Assembly (NCBI GenBank): GCA_026391355.1
Contig: JAPLDH010000055.1
Location: forward strand, 1 to 50,729
Direction: 5' to 3'
Source of the DNA: Bacteroidota bacterium
GTDB taxonomy: Bacteria; Bacteroidota; Bacteroidia; Bacteroidales; FEN-979
DNA: 50,729 nucleotides
The notes beneath the pieces were generated by a model. It saw only the letters and a list, made by a program, of their open reading frames with translations. It made no database searches and was not told the DNA's origin. Shown one piece after another: positions 1 to 9,791 of the stretch; position 1 is the stretch's first letter, and each line of letters starts with the position of its first letter. The position numbers and the translations under genes are program-made.

Positions 1-66
1 CTGTTGCCAGGCCTGGATATGATATCTCATCTCTTCTTCCAACTTCGATCGGTTTTTCTTTTTCAT
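1..66 (-). mobile_element. N-terminal fragment of an IS66-type accessory transposase gene (TnpA-like), cut by the window edge
   Basis: Reading the minus strand from the ATG at 66-64 gives 22 uninterrupted codons running off the window. The peptide starts MKKKNRSK and continues with an acidic stretch and HIQAWQQ. This resembles the start of small helix-turn-helix proteins (TnpA/orf1) of IS66-family elements, where a YH(V/I)xAWxxSG motif precedes the recognition helix. The family assignment is from memory of the motif and rests on 22 residues, so it is tentative. The rest of the element lies outside the window. Confidence 0.45.
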
Positions 67-118
67 GGGTTGTAAATTGGAACTACAAATTTACACCAAC
101 CAATACCCTCAAGTCAAG

Positions 119-973
119 ATGCATTTTACCAACCCTTTACAGTATCTGCTCTACCACTTGCCTGAAAAAAAAGGGAACTATGATGAGGCCTGGAAACTAT
201 TTTCAAACGAGGAATTTGAAAATTCACTTGTTCAATTCAAATTAGCTTATGATATGCAAAATCCAGATGTATTAATCCTCCAAGCAATAGCTATTTGCGA
301 ATATCAACTTTTTAAATATAGGGAAGCATTAATAACCATCAATAAAGCACTTGAACTACAAGATGAACCAGTGATTTTACAAACGAAGGCATCAATTTTA
401 ACGGAACTATCTAAGAAGGATAAGGATGAGAAATTAATGTTAATTGCTAAATCTTTATACGAAAAAATTCTCATTGGTGATCGTAATTCAACTATTCTTT
501 GTAACTATGGAAACTGTCTATACAATTTGAAGAATATTAATGATGCTATTAGGATCTATGAAGAAGCCCTTGGGTTAAATCCAAATAACGCAGAAGCATG
601 GAATTGTCTTGGGAATGCTTATAATGAGGTTGGCCTTTCTCAAAATGCTATTAAATGTTTCGATAATGCTCAACTAGTTAATCCAGAATTAATGCAAGCG
701 GTTTTTAATAAAGGTCAGACAATTTATACGAAATTTAGAAATCCAATTTTAGGATTAGAGTTCATGTTACACGCAACTCATATGGATAAGTCAAACACTT
801 TTGAACTTGAATTTCCATATATTTATTTCTGGATCTCTGAAGCGTTTCTCGAAGTTGGAGACTTTCAAAATGCGCTACAAATGAATTCCAAAGGACTGGA
901 GATATACCCTTCTGATATTTGTTTTAATAAACAAAGAGATAGAATTCAACAGGTAATCAATTGGTGTTCATAG
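119..973 (+). CDS. Tetratricopeptide repeat (TPR) protein
   Basis: An all-helical repeat protein with no signal peptide or membrane segment, so probably cytoplasmic and a protein-interaction scaffold. At least three consecutive 34-residue TPR units are readable in the C-terminal half, with the typical G-N-x-L-Y/A-x8-A-I-x-x-Y/F-x-x-A-L-x-L-N-P pattern (for example around NYGNCLYNLKNINDAIRIY and the following LGNAYNEVGLSQNAIKCF). Weaker units precede them. The frame is open from an ATG at 65, but the ATG at 119 is preferred because the upstream part overlaps the start of the IS66-like gene on the other strand and reads poorly. The protein could therefore be the 3' part of a gene truncated by that insertion. 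No partner gene is evident, and the specific role is unknown. Confidence 0.7.
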   Translation: MHFTNPLQYLLYHLPEKKGNYDEAWKLFSNEEFENSLVQFKLAYDMQNPDVLILQAIAICEYQLFKYREALITINKALELQDEPVILQTKASILTELSKKDKDEKLMLIAKSLYEKILIGDRNSTILCNYGNCLYNLKNINDAIRIYEEALGLNPNNAEAWNCLGNAYNEVGLSQNAIKCFDNAQLVNPELMQAVFNKGQTIYTKFRNPILGLEFMLHATHMDKSNTFELEFPYIYFWISEAFLEVGDFQNALQMNSKGLEIYPSDICFNKQRDRIQQVINWCS

Positions 974-1078
974 TTTTTTCTCATTTAGGACTGAAATTGT
1001 TTTTTAATTGCTGAATTCTAAATGTTGTTTCTCGTAAATAAAAGAAAAGAGCGTCGATTACATTAGCTTTTTCTAACT

Positions 1079-1321
1079 TTGAACTTGGAATCATTTGTGT
1101 CTATGCATTTATTATTACAATCTCCCCGAAAATCCCTTAATAAAGCCTACCTTAAGGTTAAACCTACCAGAACTGAAATTGAACTCTTCAAGGAAAACCT
1201 TATCACCTTGCTTGATGGATTGAATGAAACGGAATCGAAAGAACACGTTAAAATTGACCAATTAGTTTATGAGTTGTATGGTTTGACAGACGAGGAGATT
1301 AAGATTGTAGAAGGGAATTGA
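1079..1321 (+). pseudogene. Collapsed type IIG restriction-modification gene: N-terminus joined to C-terminus
   Basis: This 80-codon frame joins two pieces that normally lie about a thousand residues apart. Residues about 15-55 (SPRKSLNKAYLKVKP, then EIELFKENLITLLD and a short acidic stretch) match the N-terminal domain of Eco57I-like type IIG restriction/methyltransferase proteins. The last about 22 residues (IDQLVYELYGLTDEEI, then KIVEGN) match the extreme C-terminus of the same proteins. The endonuclease, methyltransferase (NPPY) and most target-recognition sequence are missing. The junction lies near the EHVK/IDQ residues and stays in frame. Family memory supports both ends; no search was possible. 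It could be expressed as a small protein but cannot be an enzyme. Confidence 0.6.
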
Positions 1322-1455
1322 ATATCAATTGTTTTGGGAAGGATTAATGAAATTCAATTAGTTTGAGAGCACGTACATCATGAATACGACAAGTACCAGA
1401 ACATGCTCGAAGAAACTCACCGCTTTTCAGGATCCGCCTGTAAATCAAACGGGAA

Positions 1456-1896
1456 TCATGGTTTTGGAGTGCCATTGCCTCCATCGAGGACATATTTCCA
1501 GGAACCGTTGCTTTGTCTTTTCCATATGGTTACATAAACTCCATAATCAATTGTATCCCTTCCGTCGATCCTGAACTGCCATTTCCCGAAGGTATATCCG
1601 ATACCATCAGAAACATCGGCTTTAACGGGGGCCCAGGTCATGTGAATATGGTTATCAGTGAATGTTTCAAAATTTTTGATCAGATCGGTTTTTCCAAAAA
1701 TTGGGAAACGGCCGTCACGCATCTTAATCACTTCATCTGCAGCATAAAAAATAAAGGCGGCCTTCATGCCTTTATCCATATTCATCTGGCAGAAATCCTT
1801 GTCGGTCTTTATCAGTTCCTCCTTAAGAAGAGCATCGTTGCGAACCGGTGCCGAACAGGAAACCAGGATAATGAAAAAGAAGAATAGTTTTTTCAT
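1456..1896 (-). CDS. SnoaL/DUF4440-like lipoprotein (NTF2 fold)
   Basis: A short secreted lipoprotein. The start MKKLFFFF at 1896 is followed by a hydrophobic stretch and a lipobox ending SCSAP, so the cysteine is probably lipidated after signal peptidase II cleavage. The mature part has the layout of DUF4440/SnoaL-like cone-fold proteins: an N-terminal helix with a D-x-x-F segment, a middle GK-T-D-L motif, then a sheet ending in W-K-x-x-x-G-S-W-K-Y-V-x-D. Such proteins bind small ligands or have isomerase-like activity; substrate unknown. A start four codons upstream (1908) directly abuts the stop of the upstream carboxypeptidase gene, but the later ATG gives a better signal peptide. It is probably co-transcribed with the two T9SS genes upstream. 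Confidence 0.75.
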   Translation of the reverse strand: MKKLFFFFIILVSCSAPVRNDALLKEELIKTDKDFCQMNMDKGMKAAFIFYAADEVIKMRDGRFPIFGKTDLIKNFETFTDNHIHMTWAPVKADVSDGIGYTFGKWQFRIDGRDTIDYGVYVTIWKRQSNGSWKYVLDGGNGTPKP

Positions 1897-1908
1897 AGAT
1901 TTTAACAT

Positions 1909-4191
1909 TTAGTTTATGATCAGTTTCTTTATATAAATAACAGATCCTTGCGATATCTCTACAAAATAGAGGCCTGCATGGATGCCGGAAAGATCAATTG
2001 AAATATAGCTTTCGGATGAATGAATGATCCCGGATAAAGCGGTTATCCCCATCATTGAAAGGATCCGGAATCTTCCTTCCAATCCCTGCAATTGAATATG
2101 TACATTCCCGCTTGCAGGGTTTGGATAAACAGTAATAGATTGATTTTGTAGAGGATCAGGATATCCGATGGTAGTTGACCAGGTGATCATTTTTTCGTCA
2201 TACCCTGAACAATTCATTGAATCCGTTACGGTAACGGAATAGGTATGGGAGTTGAGACCGACACCTGATGAATCGACGGAAATAAGTTGTGTTGTGTCCC
2301 CGGTTGACCAGAGATAAGTGCATCCGGGGTTTCCTGCGTCAATTATCACCGTTGAACCGGCATAAACAGTTGTGTCATTTCCAAGATTGACCAAAGGTCC
2401 CATGATATGGAGGTAATGAATATTGGTGCGCGTGTTTGTTGAAGTTCCGTCTGATACTGTTAATGTAACATTATAATTTCCCGGATTATAATATGCAATG
2501 TCCGGAGGATTTTGTTCAATTGAGGTTGCCGGGGATCCTCCATCGAAAGTCCAGTTCCAGGAAGTTGGGTTTCCAGTGGATTGATCCGTAAAGGAAACCG
2601 TATTTCCTTCACAGAAGTTATTATTACTGACATTAAATTGGGCAGTAACCGGTAATGAAAGCATCTCTACAGCATCGAGGTCAAAACCGGCGCCCAATCC
2701 AGTGGAAGGTCCATTACCATCATCGAGGATCTTGATGTATCTTGCTTTTGGCAGAGGACCTGCCGTCAGGTCAAATTCACAATTGCCATTGGCTGCCCCC
2801 AGGTTCTTCCAGGGGCCGTCGATGCTAATACTTGCGTAACATAAATACCCTTTTGATCCATTTCCGGCTTCAAAAACCTTAAGGTCACTCCCTGCCCTGT
2901 TAAAAATGGTGTCACCCATATCGAGAATGATATAACCATTCTTTCCAAGACAATAAGGGACAGTGTCGGGAGCGCCCAAAGCGCCGGGTGTGAAACCCGG
3001 ATCATCAAAGTTATTTCCGGGGATCACACAACTGATCACTCTGGAAGCATACCAGTGGGGATCGGGATTCAGTTGGAAATTTGCCGTTGCAGCGCCGGTA
3101 TCATGGACATAAATAAGATCCAGTGTTTTTGTTTTATAGCCGTTAGCGACAACTTTCACAGAGTTAGGCCCGGGAACCGTAAATTTATGGTAATCCCCGA
3201 CAACTGGATCATTATTTACAGGGTAATAATTGCTGATCCAAACAGTTGATTTTACAGGAGTTCCCGAGCATGAATCCGTTATCATTCCCTTCATTCCATA
3301 TCCTGACCTGCGGATCATTTCGATCATTGCAGGAAGATTATCATTGTAAAAAAGAAGATTTTGCGGGGGAGGGGGTTGTTTATCAATTGAGATCTCAATT
3401 GACCAGGCAACATTTCCCGTGACGCCATAAAGGAAATCTTTGGAACTTCCACTAACAGGATACAGATTGGTATTGCTCTGCCCATAAAAGAGGTTCTGAT
3501 AACCTGACGAATCGGCATAGATCTCCGCCAGGTAATTGAAATTTCCATAATCGGCCGGCGAATCGGGTCTGTAACCCCATGGATAGGCGATAATCTCCGA
3601 CCCGCTGTGATAATTCGTGTAAATGGTAAACTGGTTTTCCAGGATACAATCCCTCAGCGCTTTTGATTCAGGCTGGGAGAATGGCGCCGGACTATTGCCT
3701 TCACCGTTCCACATATAACCAAAGTCACGGTTCAGGTCGACCATGTTTTGATTGACTCTCGACATGTTCACCCTTCCGTCGGGATTCACCATATAATAGA
3801 TCCAGATTTCATGTGAATTGATGAGTGCTGTGTATTCAGAATTTGTTCCATAGCCTGAACAAAGCTCCCGTGCAAACCAGATCAGGTTCTGTGACGTGCC
3901 CACTTCATCCCCGTGAATACCCCCATCGAACATGATCTCAGGTTCGGCTTCATCCATATCTACATTTTTACTGATCTTAAGAGCAGCAAGTTGCCTGCCC
4001 CCGACAGAGGTTCCCCAGGAAATTTTCTTACAAATGGAAGGAAAAGCAGTAACAAGACTATCGGCAATACTTACAATCTGCTCATATGTATAATAACCCG
4101 GTGGTACCATTACTTCTGCCGGCAATCCATTCTGACCACTTGCCGTGGTCACACAAATGGTCAGCATCAGAAGAAACAGTATGTTTTTCAT
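1909..4191 (-). CDS. Secreted M14 zinc carboxypeptidase with PKD domain and T9SS sorting domain
   Basis: A 760-aa exported metallocarboxypeptidase. A signal peptide covers about residues 1-19. The M14 domain (about 30-300) carries the zinc ligands H93 and E96 in GGIHGDEVG, substrate-binding NPDGR (136-140) and LNRD (153-156), the third zinc ligand H195 in NYHSGSE, and a plausible catalytic Glu at 266 (SIEISID). A carboxypeptidase-associated beta-sandwich follows (about 300-375), then a discoidin-like stretch (about 385-515), a PKD domain with SWNWTFDGG (about 520-595), another Ig-like segment, and a type A T9SS C-terminal domain starting at YPNPASG. Exported through Sec, it should cross the outer membrane by T9SS and act on peptides at the cell surface. 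It lies 27 bp downstream of another T9SS protein gene, suggesting co-expression. Confidence 0.92.
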   Translation of the reverse strand: MKNILFLLMLTICVTTASGQNGLPAEVMVPPGYYTYEQIVSIADSLVTAFPSICKKISWGTSVGGRQLAALKISKNVDMDEAEPEIMFDGGIHGDEVGTSQNLIWFARELCSGYGTNSEYTALINSHEIWIYYMVNPDGRVNMSRVNQNMVDLNRDFGYMWNGEGNSPAPFSQPESKALRDCILENQFTIYTNYHSGSEIIAYPWGYRPDSPADYGNFNYLAEIYADSSGYQNLFYGQSNTNLYPVSGSSKDFLYGVTGNVAWSIEISIDKQPPPPQNLLFYNDNLPAMIEMIRRSGYGMKGMITDSCSGTPVKSTVWISNYYPVNNDPVVGDYHKFTVPGPNSVKVVANGYKTKTLDLIYVHDTGAATANFQLNPDPHWYASRVISCVIPGNNFDDPGFTPGALGAPDTVPYCLGKNGYIILDMGDTIFNRAGSDLKVFEAGNGSKGYLCYASISIDGPWKNLGAANGNCEFDLTAGPLPKARYIKILDDGNGPSTGLGAGFDLDAVEMLSLPVTAQFNVSNNNFCEGNTVSFTDQSTGNPTSWNWTFDGGSPATSIEQNPPDIAYYNPGNYNVTLTVSDGTSTNTRTNIHYLHIMGPLVNLGNDTTVYAGSTVIIDAGNPGCTYLWSTGDTTQLISVDSSGVGLNSHTYSVTVTDSMNCSGYDEKMITWSTTIGYPDPLQNQSITVYPNPASGNVHIQLQGLEGRFRILSMMGITALSGIIHSSESYISIDLSGIHAGLYFVEISQGSVIYIKKLIIN

Positions 4192-4218
4192 CCCGGGCTT
4201 AAAATTCTTTTCCTCAGC

Positions 4219-7200
4219 TTATCTGATGATCACTTTTTCAATAAAGGTTTTAGAAGAAGAAACCAGCCTGATGTAATAAACATCTTTGGCAAATCCCGAC
4301 AGATCAAGTTGCCTGGTTATTCCGCCTGTTTTGGCCGAAAATTGTTCAGCAAACATTACCTGTCCCTGCGGATTAATCACTGACATTGTGAGGCTTTCTG
4401 AACCATCCGGAATGAAAATGGTAAATATCCCTTCATTCGGATTTGGATATATCATGACCTGTTTGTTATCCTTTGCCGGGTCATGAATCCCGACGGGTCC
4501 TGAGATATTGATATTGTCAATAAAAAGGTTATTTCCGTGACGATTGTAAGATTCGAAAAGAACCTTGATGTTTCTTTTGCCTGCCCATGGAGTCAGATCA
4601 AGCGAATAGCATGGGGTTCCATACGCTGATCCGCACCAGTCGTAAGCTGATTGCGGAAAAAATTCAGCATTGGTTTGCGAATGTGTTGCAAATACATTAG
4701 GAGTTTCATCCGGTCCTGCACTTAGTACACGGGTCCAGGTTAAGCCGCAATCATCGGAGATCTTAACGATCAGTGAATCCCGTACGATGGATTGCTGGGC
4801 ATAAGCATGTTCAAAGGTCATAGAAACCGAGGAGAAGATCGTGAAATCGAGTGGCGGGCTGATCAATTGATCTCTCCGGTTGATTTTCGGATCATCGAAC
4901 AGATTCATCCAAACGGCTTTGTTACCGGGGGCAGTACCGGTAATTGTAACAGTATCCCATGTAATATTGCCATCCTGAAAACCGATGGTCCATCCCTGGG
5001 TGGTGAGTCCCGATTCAAAAGTCTCAGTAAATGGAATCGTATAGCCTCCATACATTATGTAATACCATTTGGTTAAGGTGTTTGACCCGCAGGCATTTGC
5101 GACGGTCAAAGTAACCGAGTAACTCCCTGTATGATCATATTGAACCACGGGGTTCTGATCAGTTGCGCTGGTTCCATTAAGGTACGTCACTGTGTTAGGC
5201 TGGAAATCCCATACCCAGGAATATGGGCAGTAGAGGGAAGAGTCATGAAAGGAAGATATCTCTCCTTCGCACAACACATTCTTATCACAACTGAAATTCA
5301 CCTGGGGAACCAGGGTCGAGCTAACGCTGATGTAACCTGTCTTTATCTTCGTATCTGTACCGAATTCATTACTTATTATTAAAGTAACAGGATATATTCC
5401 GGGAGTAATGTAAGCAATATTCTGTGGATTTTTGAGATTGGAAGTGGAAGGAATTGCACCTGTGAAGGTCCAGCTCCATTGCGTTGGAACGCCTGAAGAA
5501 AGATCGGTAAAGTTGACCGGGCAACCAATCGGAACCAGTGTTTGATCAGCCATGAAATCGGCAACCGGGGCCGCGTGATACATATCTGAACCCCAGAGTC
5601 CGCGTCCGTAAGTCGAAGCCCGGATGGCTTCCTTTGAAACCGTGTCGGCATTGTAATAGATCTCAACTTCGGTGATCCTGCTATTGACGGGTAATCCTTT
5701 GCTGAAGGAGATCCACCCTGAAAGGGATTGATCTTTATAGTAAACGCCTGCGTCAGTCCCTACATAAAGACCTTCCAGTGCATTTTTATAATAGGCGATG
5801 GTATTCATATTTACCGATGGCAATCCTCCTGTGATATTTGTCCAGGAAATCCCCTTATTGGTGGATTTGAATACTTTAGTACTGATGGTCATGTAGAGCG
5901 TATTAGGGTCGGTGGGGTGTGCGGCCAAATCCGATGGAGTATATCCTCCCATAGGCAGGCTTGAAGTCAGGTCAATCCAGGTTGGCGTTGCATCGTTGCA
6001 GTTGTCGCTCCTGAAAAGTCTGTGGTCACTTCTTGCTGCATAGAGGATATTTGTGTTGGCGGGTGATTGTTCGAGTACAGACAGATTCGCATTATTGTTC
6101 CCTGCAAGGTTATCTGTTATCTGGGTCCATGATATAGTGTTATTACTTCTGATATTGGTGCTTCTCCAGACATTTTTATATCCGATAAACATGGTTTGCG
6201 GATTTGTCGGATGAAGGATATAGGGTGTTACCCAGTCACCGCTTTCAGTTATACCGTAGACTCCCTGGCCGGCAATCTGCTTTTCGCTGTTGTTGTTATA
6301 TCTCCTGTAGATGGAACCATAATAGATGGAATAATATGTATAGGAAGCGTTGTCGTAATCGACAATGCATTCCATACCGTCGCCACCACCTGTTGCCTCC
6401 CAATGGCTTCCCATGTAAGTATAGGTTCCGTTATCCTGAAAGCCGTTTATAACCTGATCTTTGATTTTCTGTCCCTGTCCCAGTTTATAAATCTGTCCGA
6501 TGGTCATCCCTTCTGTATGATCCGTCCAGGTAACTCCATTATCATTGGAGGAATAGACTCCTCCGTCAACAGTTGCAAACAAGACTCCGGAAGGTGAATA
6601 ACCCAGGAAGTGACAATCGGCATGAACAGCCTGAACGCTGCAGCCTCCGTACCAATGGGCACGGATAGACCATGCAGAGCCTCCATTTGTGGATCGCCAG
6701 ATATCTACGCCTCCAATATATACGTAATCAGCATTTGTAGGATTTGCTGTAACAGCAAGATCATACCATCCTTGGCCGCCGGATCCGCTACCGTCGCATG
6801 ACCAGTCGAGCATATTTGGGGTGGTTGCCTGTGTAGAAAAGCTGAGTCCTGCATCGGTAGAACGGTAAAATCCTTTAAAACCACTGTCATTGCCTGAGAT
6901 TAATACGTAAACAGTATTTGGGGCTGCCGGAGAAACTGCTAATGCGGCCCGTTGTCCTCCGGGAAGTCCGCTGGTGATCATGCTAAATGTTACTCCGTCG
7001 TCGCTGGAACGGTAAAAATTACCGCTTGCAACAGCATAAACGATATTCGGGTCACCTGGTTTGAATTCAATTCCCTGGAAATTTCCTGCGAAGGAGAGGG
7101 TCCAGTTTGCACCTGCGTTTGTAGAACGATAAACGCCACCATTGGTTGCAGCAAGAAAAATCTGTGCGTTGGTGGGATGCTGCAACATTCTTCCAACTGT

Positions 7201-7893
7201 TTTATTTCCCATCCCCGTATTCCAGAGGATCCAGGATGTTCCGTTGTTGGTGCTCTTGAAGACACCCAGCCCGGCAGCATCACCTGCATCACGGTCTCCG
7301 GTGCCGATATACAATGTATTGGGATCATTTCTGTCAACGATAATGGAAGATACTCCCAAGGTAGGTAAACTGTCAGTATGGCTGATCCATGTTGACCCTC
7401 CGTCAGATGTTTGCCACAAACCACCCGATGGGGCGCCAATGTAAAAAATAGTTGGATTCGTGGGATGCCATCCAACAGTATTTATCCTTCCAAGTCCCTC
7501 ATAACCGGCAGGACCCGGATCAGGGATTATTGACGGGCCAAGTGAGATCCAATTCCCGTTGGTTGACCGGTTACTCCTTACATATTCATGGTAAGCATTA
7601 TAAGTAGCATCAGCTTCCTGACGTTCACCATCAGGATAGACCCTCCACTTCGTCATGTACTCCCATCTTTTAAATGGTTTCCAACCGCACCCCTTGGTGA
7701 TCGTCCGGTCTTTCCAATAAGTATTGAAAGCACTTTGAACTTTGAAAAAATTTACCGATGGATCCTGCATCATACTTATCCAGTATGGATAATTGGCAGT
7801 GTCATTCAATGTTTGTGAATTTCCCTGGTTTTGTGATTGTCCCTTTATACCTAAGACCAGCAAAGCCAGACAGATAAGTAAAATCTTTTTCAT
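4219..7893 (-). CDS. Large secreted VPS10/BNR-type beta-propeller protein with two PKD domains and T9SS sorting domain
   Basis: A 1224-aa cell-surface protein. The signal peptide (about 1-20) is followed by a linker and a large propeller (about 110-770) made of repeated blades with Asp-box motifs (S-x-D-x-G-x-T-W variants such as TSDGGSTW, STNNGTSW, STNGGSAW and STNKGISW), as in sialidase-like and sortilin/VPS10 proteins. Two PKD domains follow (about 785-965; SWTFTGA and VWDFQPN cores), then a jelly-roll/MAM-like domain (about 970-1135) beginning FTETFESG and ending NLFIDNINISG. The C-terminus is a type A T9SS domain starting at YPNPNEG. No sialidase catalytic Arg/Tyr set could be identified by eye, so an adhesive, binding or unknown hydrolytic role is equally likely. 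Confidence 0.88.
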   Translation of the reverse strand: MKKILLICLALLVLGIKGQSQNQGNSQTLNDTANYPYWISMMQDPSVNFFKVQSAFNTYWKDRTITKGCGWKPFKRWEYMTKWRVYPDGERQEADATYNAYHEYVRSNRSTNGNWISLGPSIIPDPGPAGYEGLGRINTVGWHPTNPTIFYIGAPSGGLWQTSDGGSTWISHTDSLPTLGVSSIIVDRNDPNTLYIGTGDRDAGDAAGLGVFKSTNNGTSWILWNTGMGNKTVGRMLQHPTNAQIFLAATNGGVYRSTNAGANWTLSFAGNFQGIEFKPGDPNIVYAVASGNFYRSSDDGVTFSMITSGLPGGQRAALAVSPAAPNTVYVLISGNDSGFKGFYRSTDAGLSFSTQATTPNMLDWSCDGSGSGGQGWYDLAVTANPTNADYVYIGGVDIWRSTNGGSAWSIRAHWYGGCSVQAVHADCHFLGYSPSGVLFATVDGGVYSSNDNGVTWTDHTEGMTIGQIYKLGQGQKIKDQVINGFQDNGTYTYMGSHWEATGGGDGMECIVDYDNASYTYYSIYYGSIYRRYNNNSEKQIAGQGVYGITESGDWVTPYILHPTNPQTMFIGYKNVWRSTNIRSNNTISWTQITDNLAGNNNANLSVLEQSPANTNILYAARSDHRLFRSDNCNDATPTWIDLTSSLPMGGYTPSDLAAHPTDPNTLYMTISTKVFKSTNKGISWTNITGGLPSVNMNTIAYYKNALEGLYVGTDAGVYYKDQSLSGWISFSKGLPVNSRITEVEIYYNADTVSKEAIRASTYGRGLWGSDMYHAAPVADFMADQTLVPIGCPVNFTDLSSGVPTQWSWTFTGAIPSTSNLKNPQNIAYITPGIYPVTLIISNEFGTDTKIKTGYISVSSTLVPQVNFSCDKNVLCEGEISSFHDSSLYCPYSWVWDFQPNTVTYLNGTSATDQNPVVQYDHTGSYSVTLTVANACGSNTLTKWYYIMYGGYTIPFTETFESGLTTQGWTIGFQDGNITWDTVTITGTAPGNKAVWMNLFDDPKINRRDQLISPPLDFTIFSSVSMTFEHAYAQQSIVRDSLIVKISDDCGLTWTRVLSAGPDETPNVFATHSQTNAEFFPQSAYDWCGSAYGTPCYSLDLTPWAGKRNIKVLFESYNRHGNNLFIDNINISGPVGIHDPAKDNKQVMIYPNPNEGIFTIFIPDGSESLTMSVINPQGQVMFAEQFSAKTGGITRQLDLSGFAKDVYYIRLVSSSKTFIEKVIIR

Positions 7894-7934
7894 CTGAAAT
7901 GAATTTTAATATTTGACGTGTAAAGGTATGACTT

Positions 7935-8798
7935 TTACTTTAATGTACTTATTATACTTATGATGAAAAGTATGAGCAGCATGAAAAGATTTACCGATAT
8001 GAACAGCGGTTTGTAACTGATGGTCCTGGCTAAGAAAAGTTGGTATGCAGCATATGAGAGAAGACCCATGTTCAGCAAAATGCCGGAAATGATAAGAAGC
8101 GCCGATTGCCGGTTTCCGATAACCATAAGCAATATTGAAGAAACGGAAGCTGCGACCATCCATGCTGAAATGATTCTTTTTATTTGTAATTCCGTGAAAA
8201 TATCCTGAAGTGCTGGGAAACCCGCTTTCTGGTATTCTTTTCCATACTTCAGCATCATCAACCAGAAATGAGGGATCTGCCACATAAAAATAAAGAATGC
8301 CATATACAAGGGGATGAAGAGAAAGATTGATCCGCCTGTACATGACCATCCCATCAGAACCGGGATTGCCCCTGTAATTGATCCGGGGACCACAGCAAAT
8401 GCCGTCTTTTTTTTCAGCCAGGTATAAAAACCGTTATACCAAAGGATGCTGAATACTCCAAGCAACAATGTAACGAATGAATGTCCCAAACCAATAATGA
8501 GAAAACCGGTCAGAAGAAGGAAAGCGGATAGAATTAAAGCCAGTTGGGGGTTATACCTTCCTGTAGCTACCGGACGGTTTTTTGTCCGTTCCATTTTTGC
8601 ATCAAGGCTTCTTTCCTGGTATTGATTCATTCCTGAGGCGCCACAAGCAAGAAGAAAAATCCCTGCAACAGAAAGCCAATGATGCAGTATCATCGTACCG
8701 GAATTGATCCAGGCAGCAATTATTGCCGTAAATGTAATGGAAAGGGATACGTTGATCCTGATGAATCTGAAAAAGTCAGGGAATGAAAATTTTTGCAA
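7935..8798 (-). CDS. ctaB: Protoheme IX farnesyltransferase (heme O synthase)
   Basis: A 287-aa polytopic inner-membrane UbiA-family prenyltransferase that adds a farnesyl group to heme B, giving heme O for the A-type oxidase encoded upstream. The first conserved Asp-rich motif is clear: NQYQERSLDAKMERTKNRP (N-x3-E-x3-D-x3-M-x-R-T-x2-RP), and about eight to nine hydrophobic segments follow. It is the last gene of the oxidase operon, 22 bp after ctaC, as expected for an assembly factor. No heme A synthase (ctaA) is visible in the window, so conversion of heme O to heme A must be encoded elsewhere. Confidence 0.93.
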   Translation of the reverse strand: MQKFSFPDFFRFIRINVSLSITFTAIIAAWINSGTMILHHWLSVAGIFLLACGASGMNQYQERSLDAKMERTKNRPVATGRYNPQLALILSAFLLLTGFLIIGLGHSFVTLLLGVFSILWYNGFYTWLKKKTAFAVVPGSITGAIPVLMGWSCTGGSIFLFIPLYMAFFIFMWQIPHFWLMMLKYGKEYQKAGFPALQDIFTELQIKRIISAWMVAASVSSILLMVIGNRQSALLIISGILLNMGLLSYAAYQLFLARTISYKPLFISVNLFMLLILFIISIISTLK

Positions 8799-8820
8799 TT
8801 TTGGTTAGCCTCCCTTTCAG

Positions 8821-9741
8821 CTATTTTATTGTTTTCAGATAATCAGTAATTGTATTTATATCCTGATCGGTGACCAGACTTTTATAGGATTTCATGATCC
8901 CTTTAGGATATCCGGCAACAACATCCCGGTCAGGTTCATATATTGAAGTATGAATGTATTCTCCATCAATAAGAACTTCATGTTCTTTACCGTCAGTCAA
9001 TACATGCTCAGTTTTACCAAATAATCCTTTAAAGGAGACACTTGCCAGTTTGGTCCCGTCGAGGGAATGACATCCAAGACACCCGTTTTTTCTCAGTAAT
9101 TGTAAGCCCAACGGTTCATTTTGACTACCGGTTAAGGCCTCCAGCCATTTTTGATATTCAGCTTCAGGTAAGACCCTGACTTTCGATCCCATGTAAGCAT
9201 GCCGTAACCCGCAATATGCCGTGCAGAATATTTCATACTCACCCAACCGCTGGGGTGTAAACCAGATAAAATTGTCTTTCCCCGGAACGACATCCTGTTT
9301 GACCCTAAATGCAGGAATGAAGAATCCGTGGATAACATCTTCCGAATAGAGGTTCAGCTTAACCGGTTTGTTGAGTGGCAAAACCAGTTCACCTGATAGT
9401 TTATTTCCCGGATATTCAAAACTCCATTGCCACATTCTTCCGATCACTTTTACCTTCATCGCATCTTTTGGCACCCATGTCATCGGTGAATAGGCGCCAT
9501 ATCCATATATGAACATAATTATGACAAGTATTACCGGAACAGTGATCCAGGTCAGTTCAAGACCCAGGTAATCTTTCATCTGTGTAGCTTTTGGATGCCT
9601 TTTTCTGTTGTACCGTATGATGAATAAAACCATTAATCCGGTTATCAATATCAGAAAGAAAAGGCTTATTCCTATGATCAACTTGAATACCCAATCAACC
9701 TGTTCAACAAAATTGGAAGCATATGGGGTTATATTTAGCAT
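8821..9741 (-). CDS. ctaC: Cytochrome c oxidase subunit II with fused cytochrome c domain (caa3 type)
   Basis: This subunit receives electrons and passes them through CuA to subunit I. Two transmembrane helices (about 18-42 and 62-84) anchor a cupredoxin domain whose CuA ligands are all present: H138, C173, C177, H181 and M184 (CTAYCGLRHAYM). A C-terminal class I cytochrome c domain follows, with CLGCH at 221-225 and a plausible Met ligand near GIMKSY, making this a caa3-type subunit II that does not need a separate soluble donor. It lacks an obvious cleavable signal peptide. It lies between the subunit IV gene and ctaB in the oxidase operon. Confidence 0.95.
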   Translation of the reverse strand: MLNITPYASNFVEQVDWVFKLIIGISLFFLILITGLMVLFIIRYNRKRHPKATQMKDYLGLELTWITVPVILVIIMFIYGYGAYSPMTWVPKDAMKVKVIGRMWQWSFEYPGNKLSGELVLPLNKPVKLNLYSEDVIHGFFIPAFRVKQDVVPGKDNFIWFTPQRLGEYEIFCTAYCGLRHAYMGSKVRVLPEAEYQKWLEALTGSQNEPLGLQLLRKNGCLGCHSLDGTKLASVSFKGLFGKTEHVLTDGKEHEVLIDGEYIHTSIYEPDRDVVAGYPKGIMKSYKSLVTDQDINTITDYLKTIK

Positions 9742-9791
9742 ACAGCAATATTTTCTAATGATAAATCATGATATTAACCTGTGGTTGAGTA

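Noticed and set aside
6196-6597. Plus-strand open frames opposite the 1224-aa protein
   Set aside because: They are antisense shadows of a gene with clear domains; they have no family motifs.
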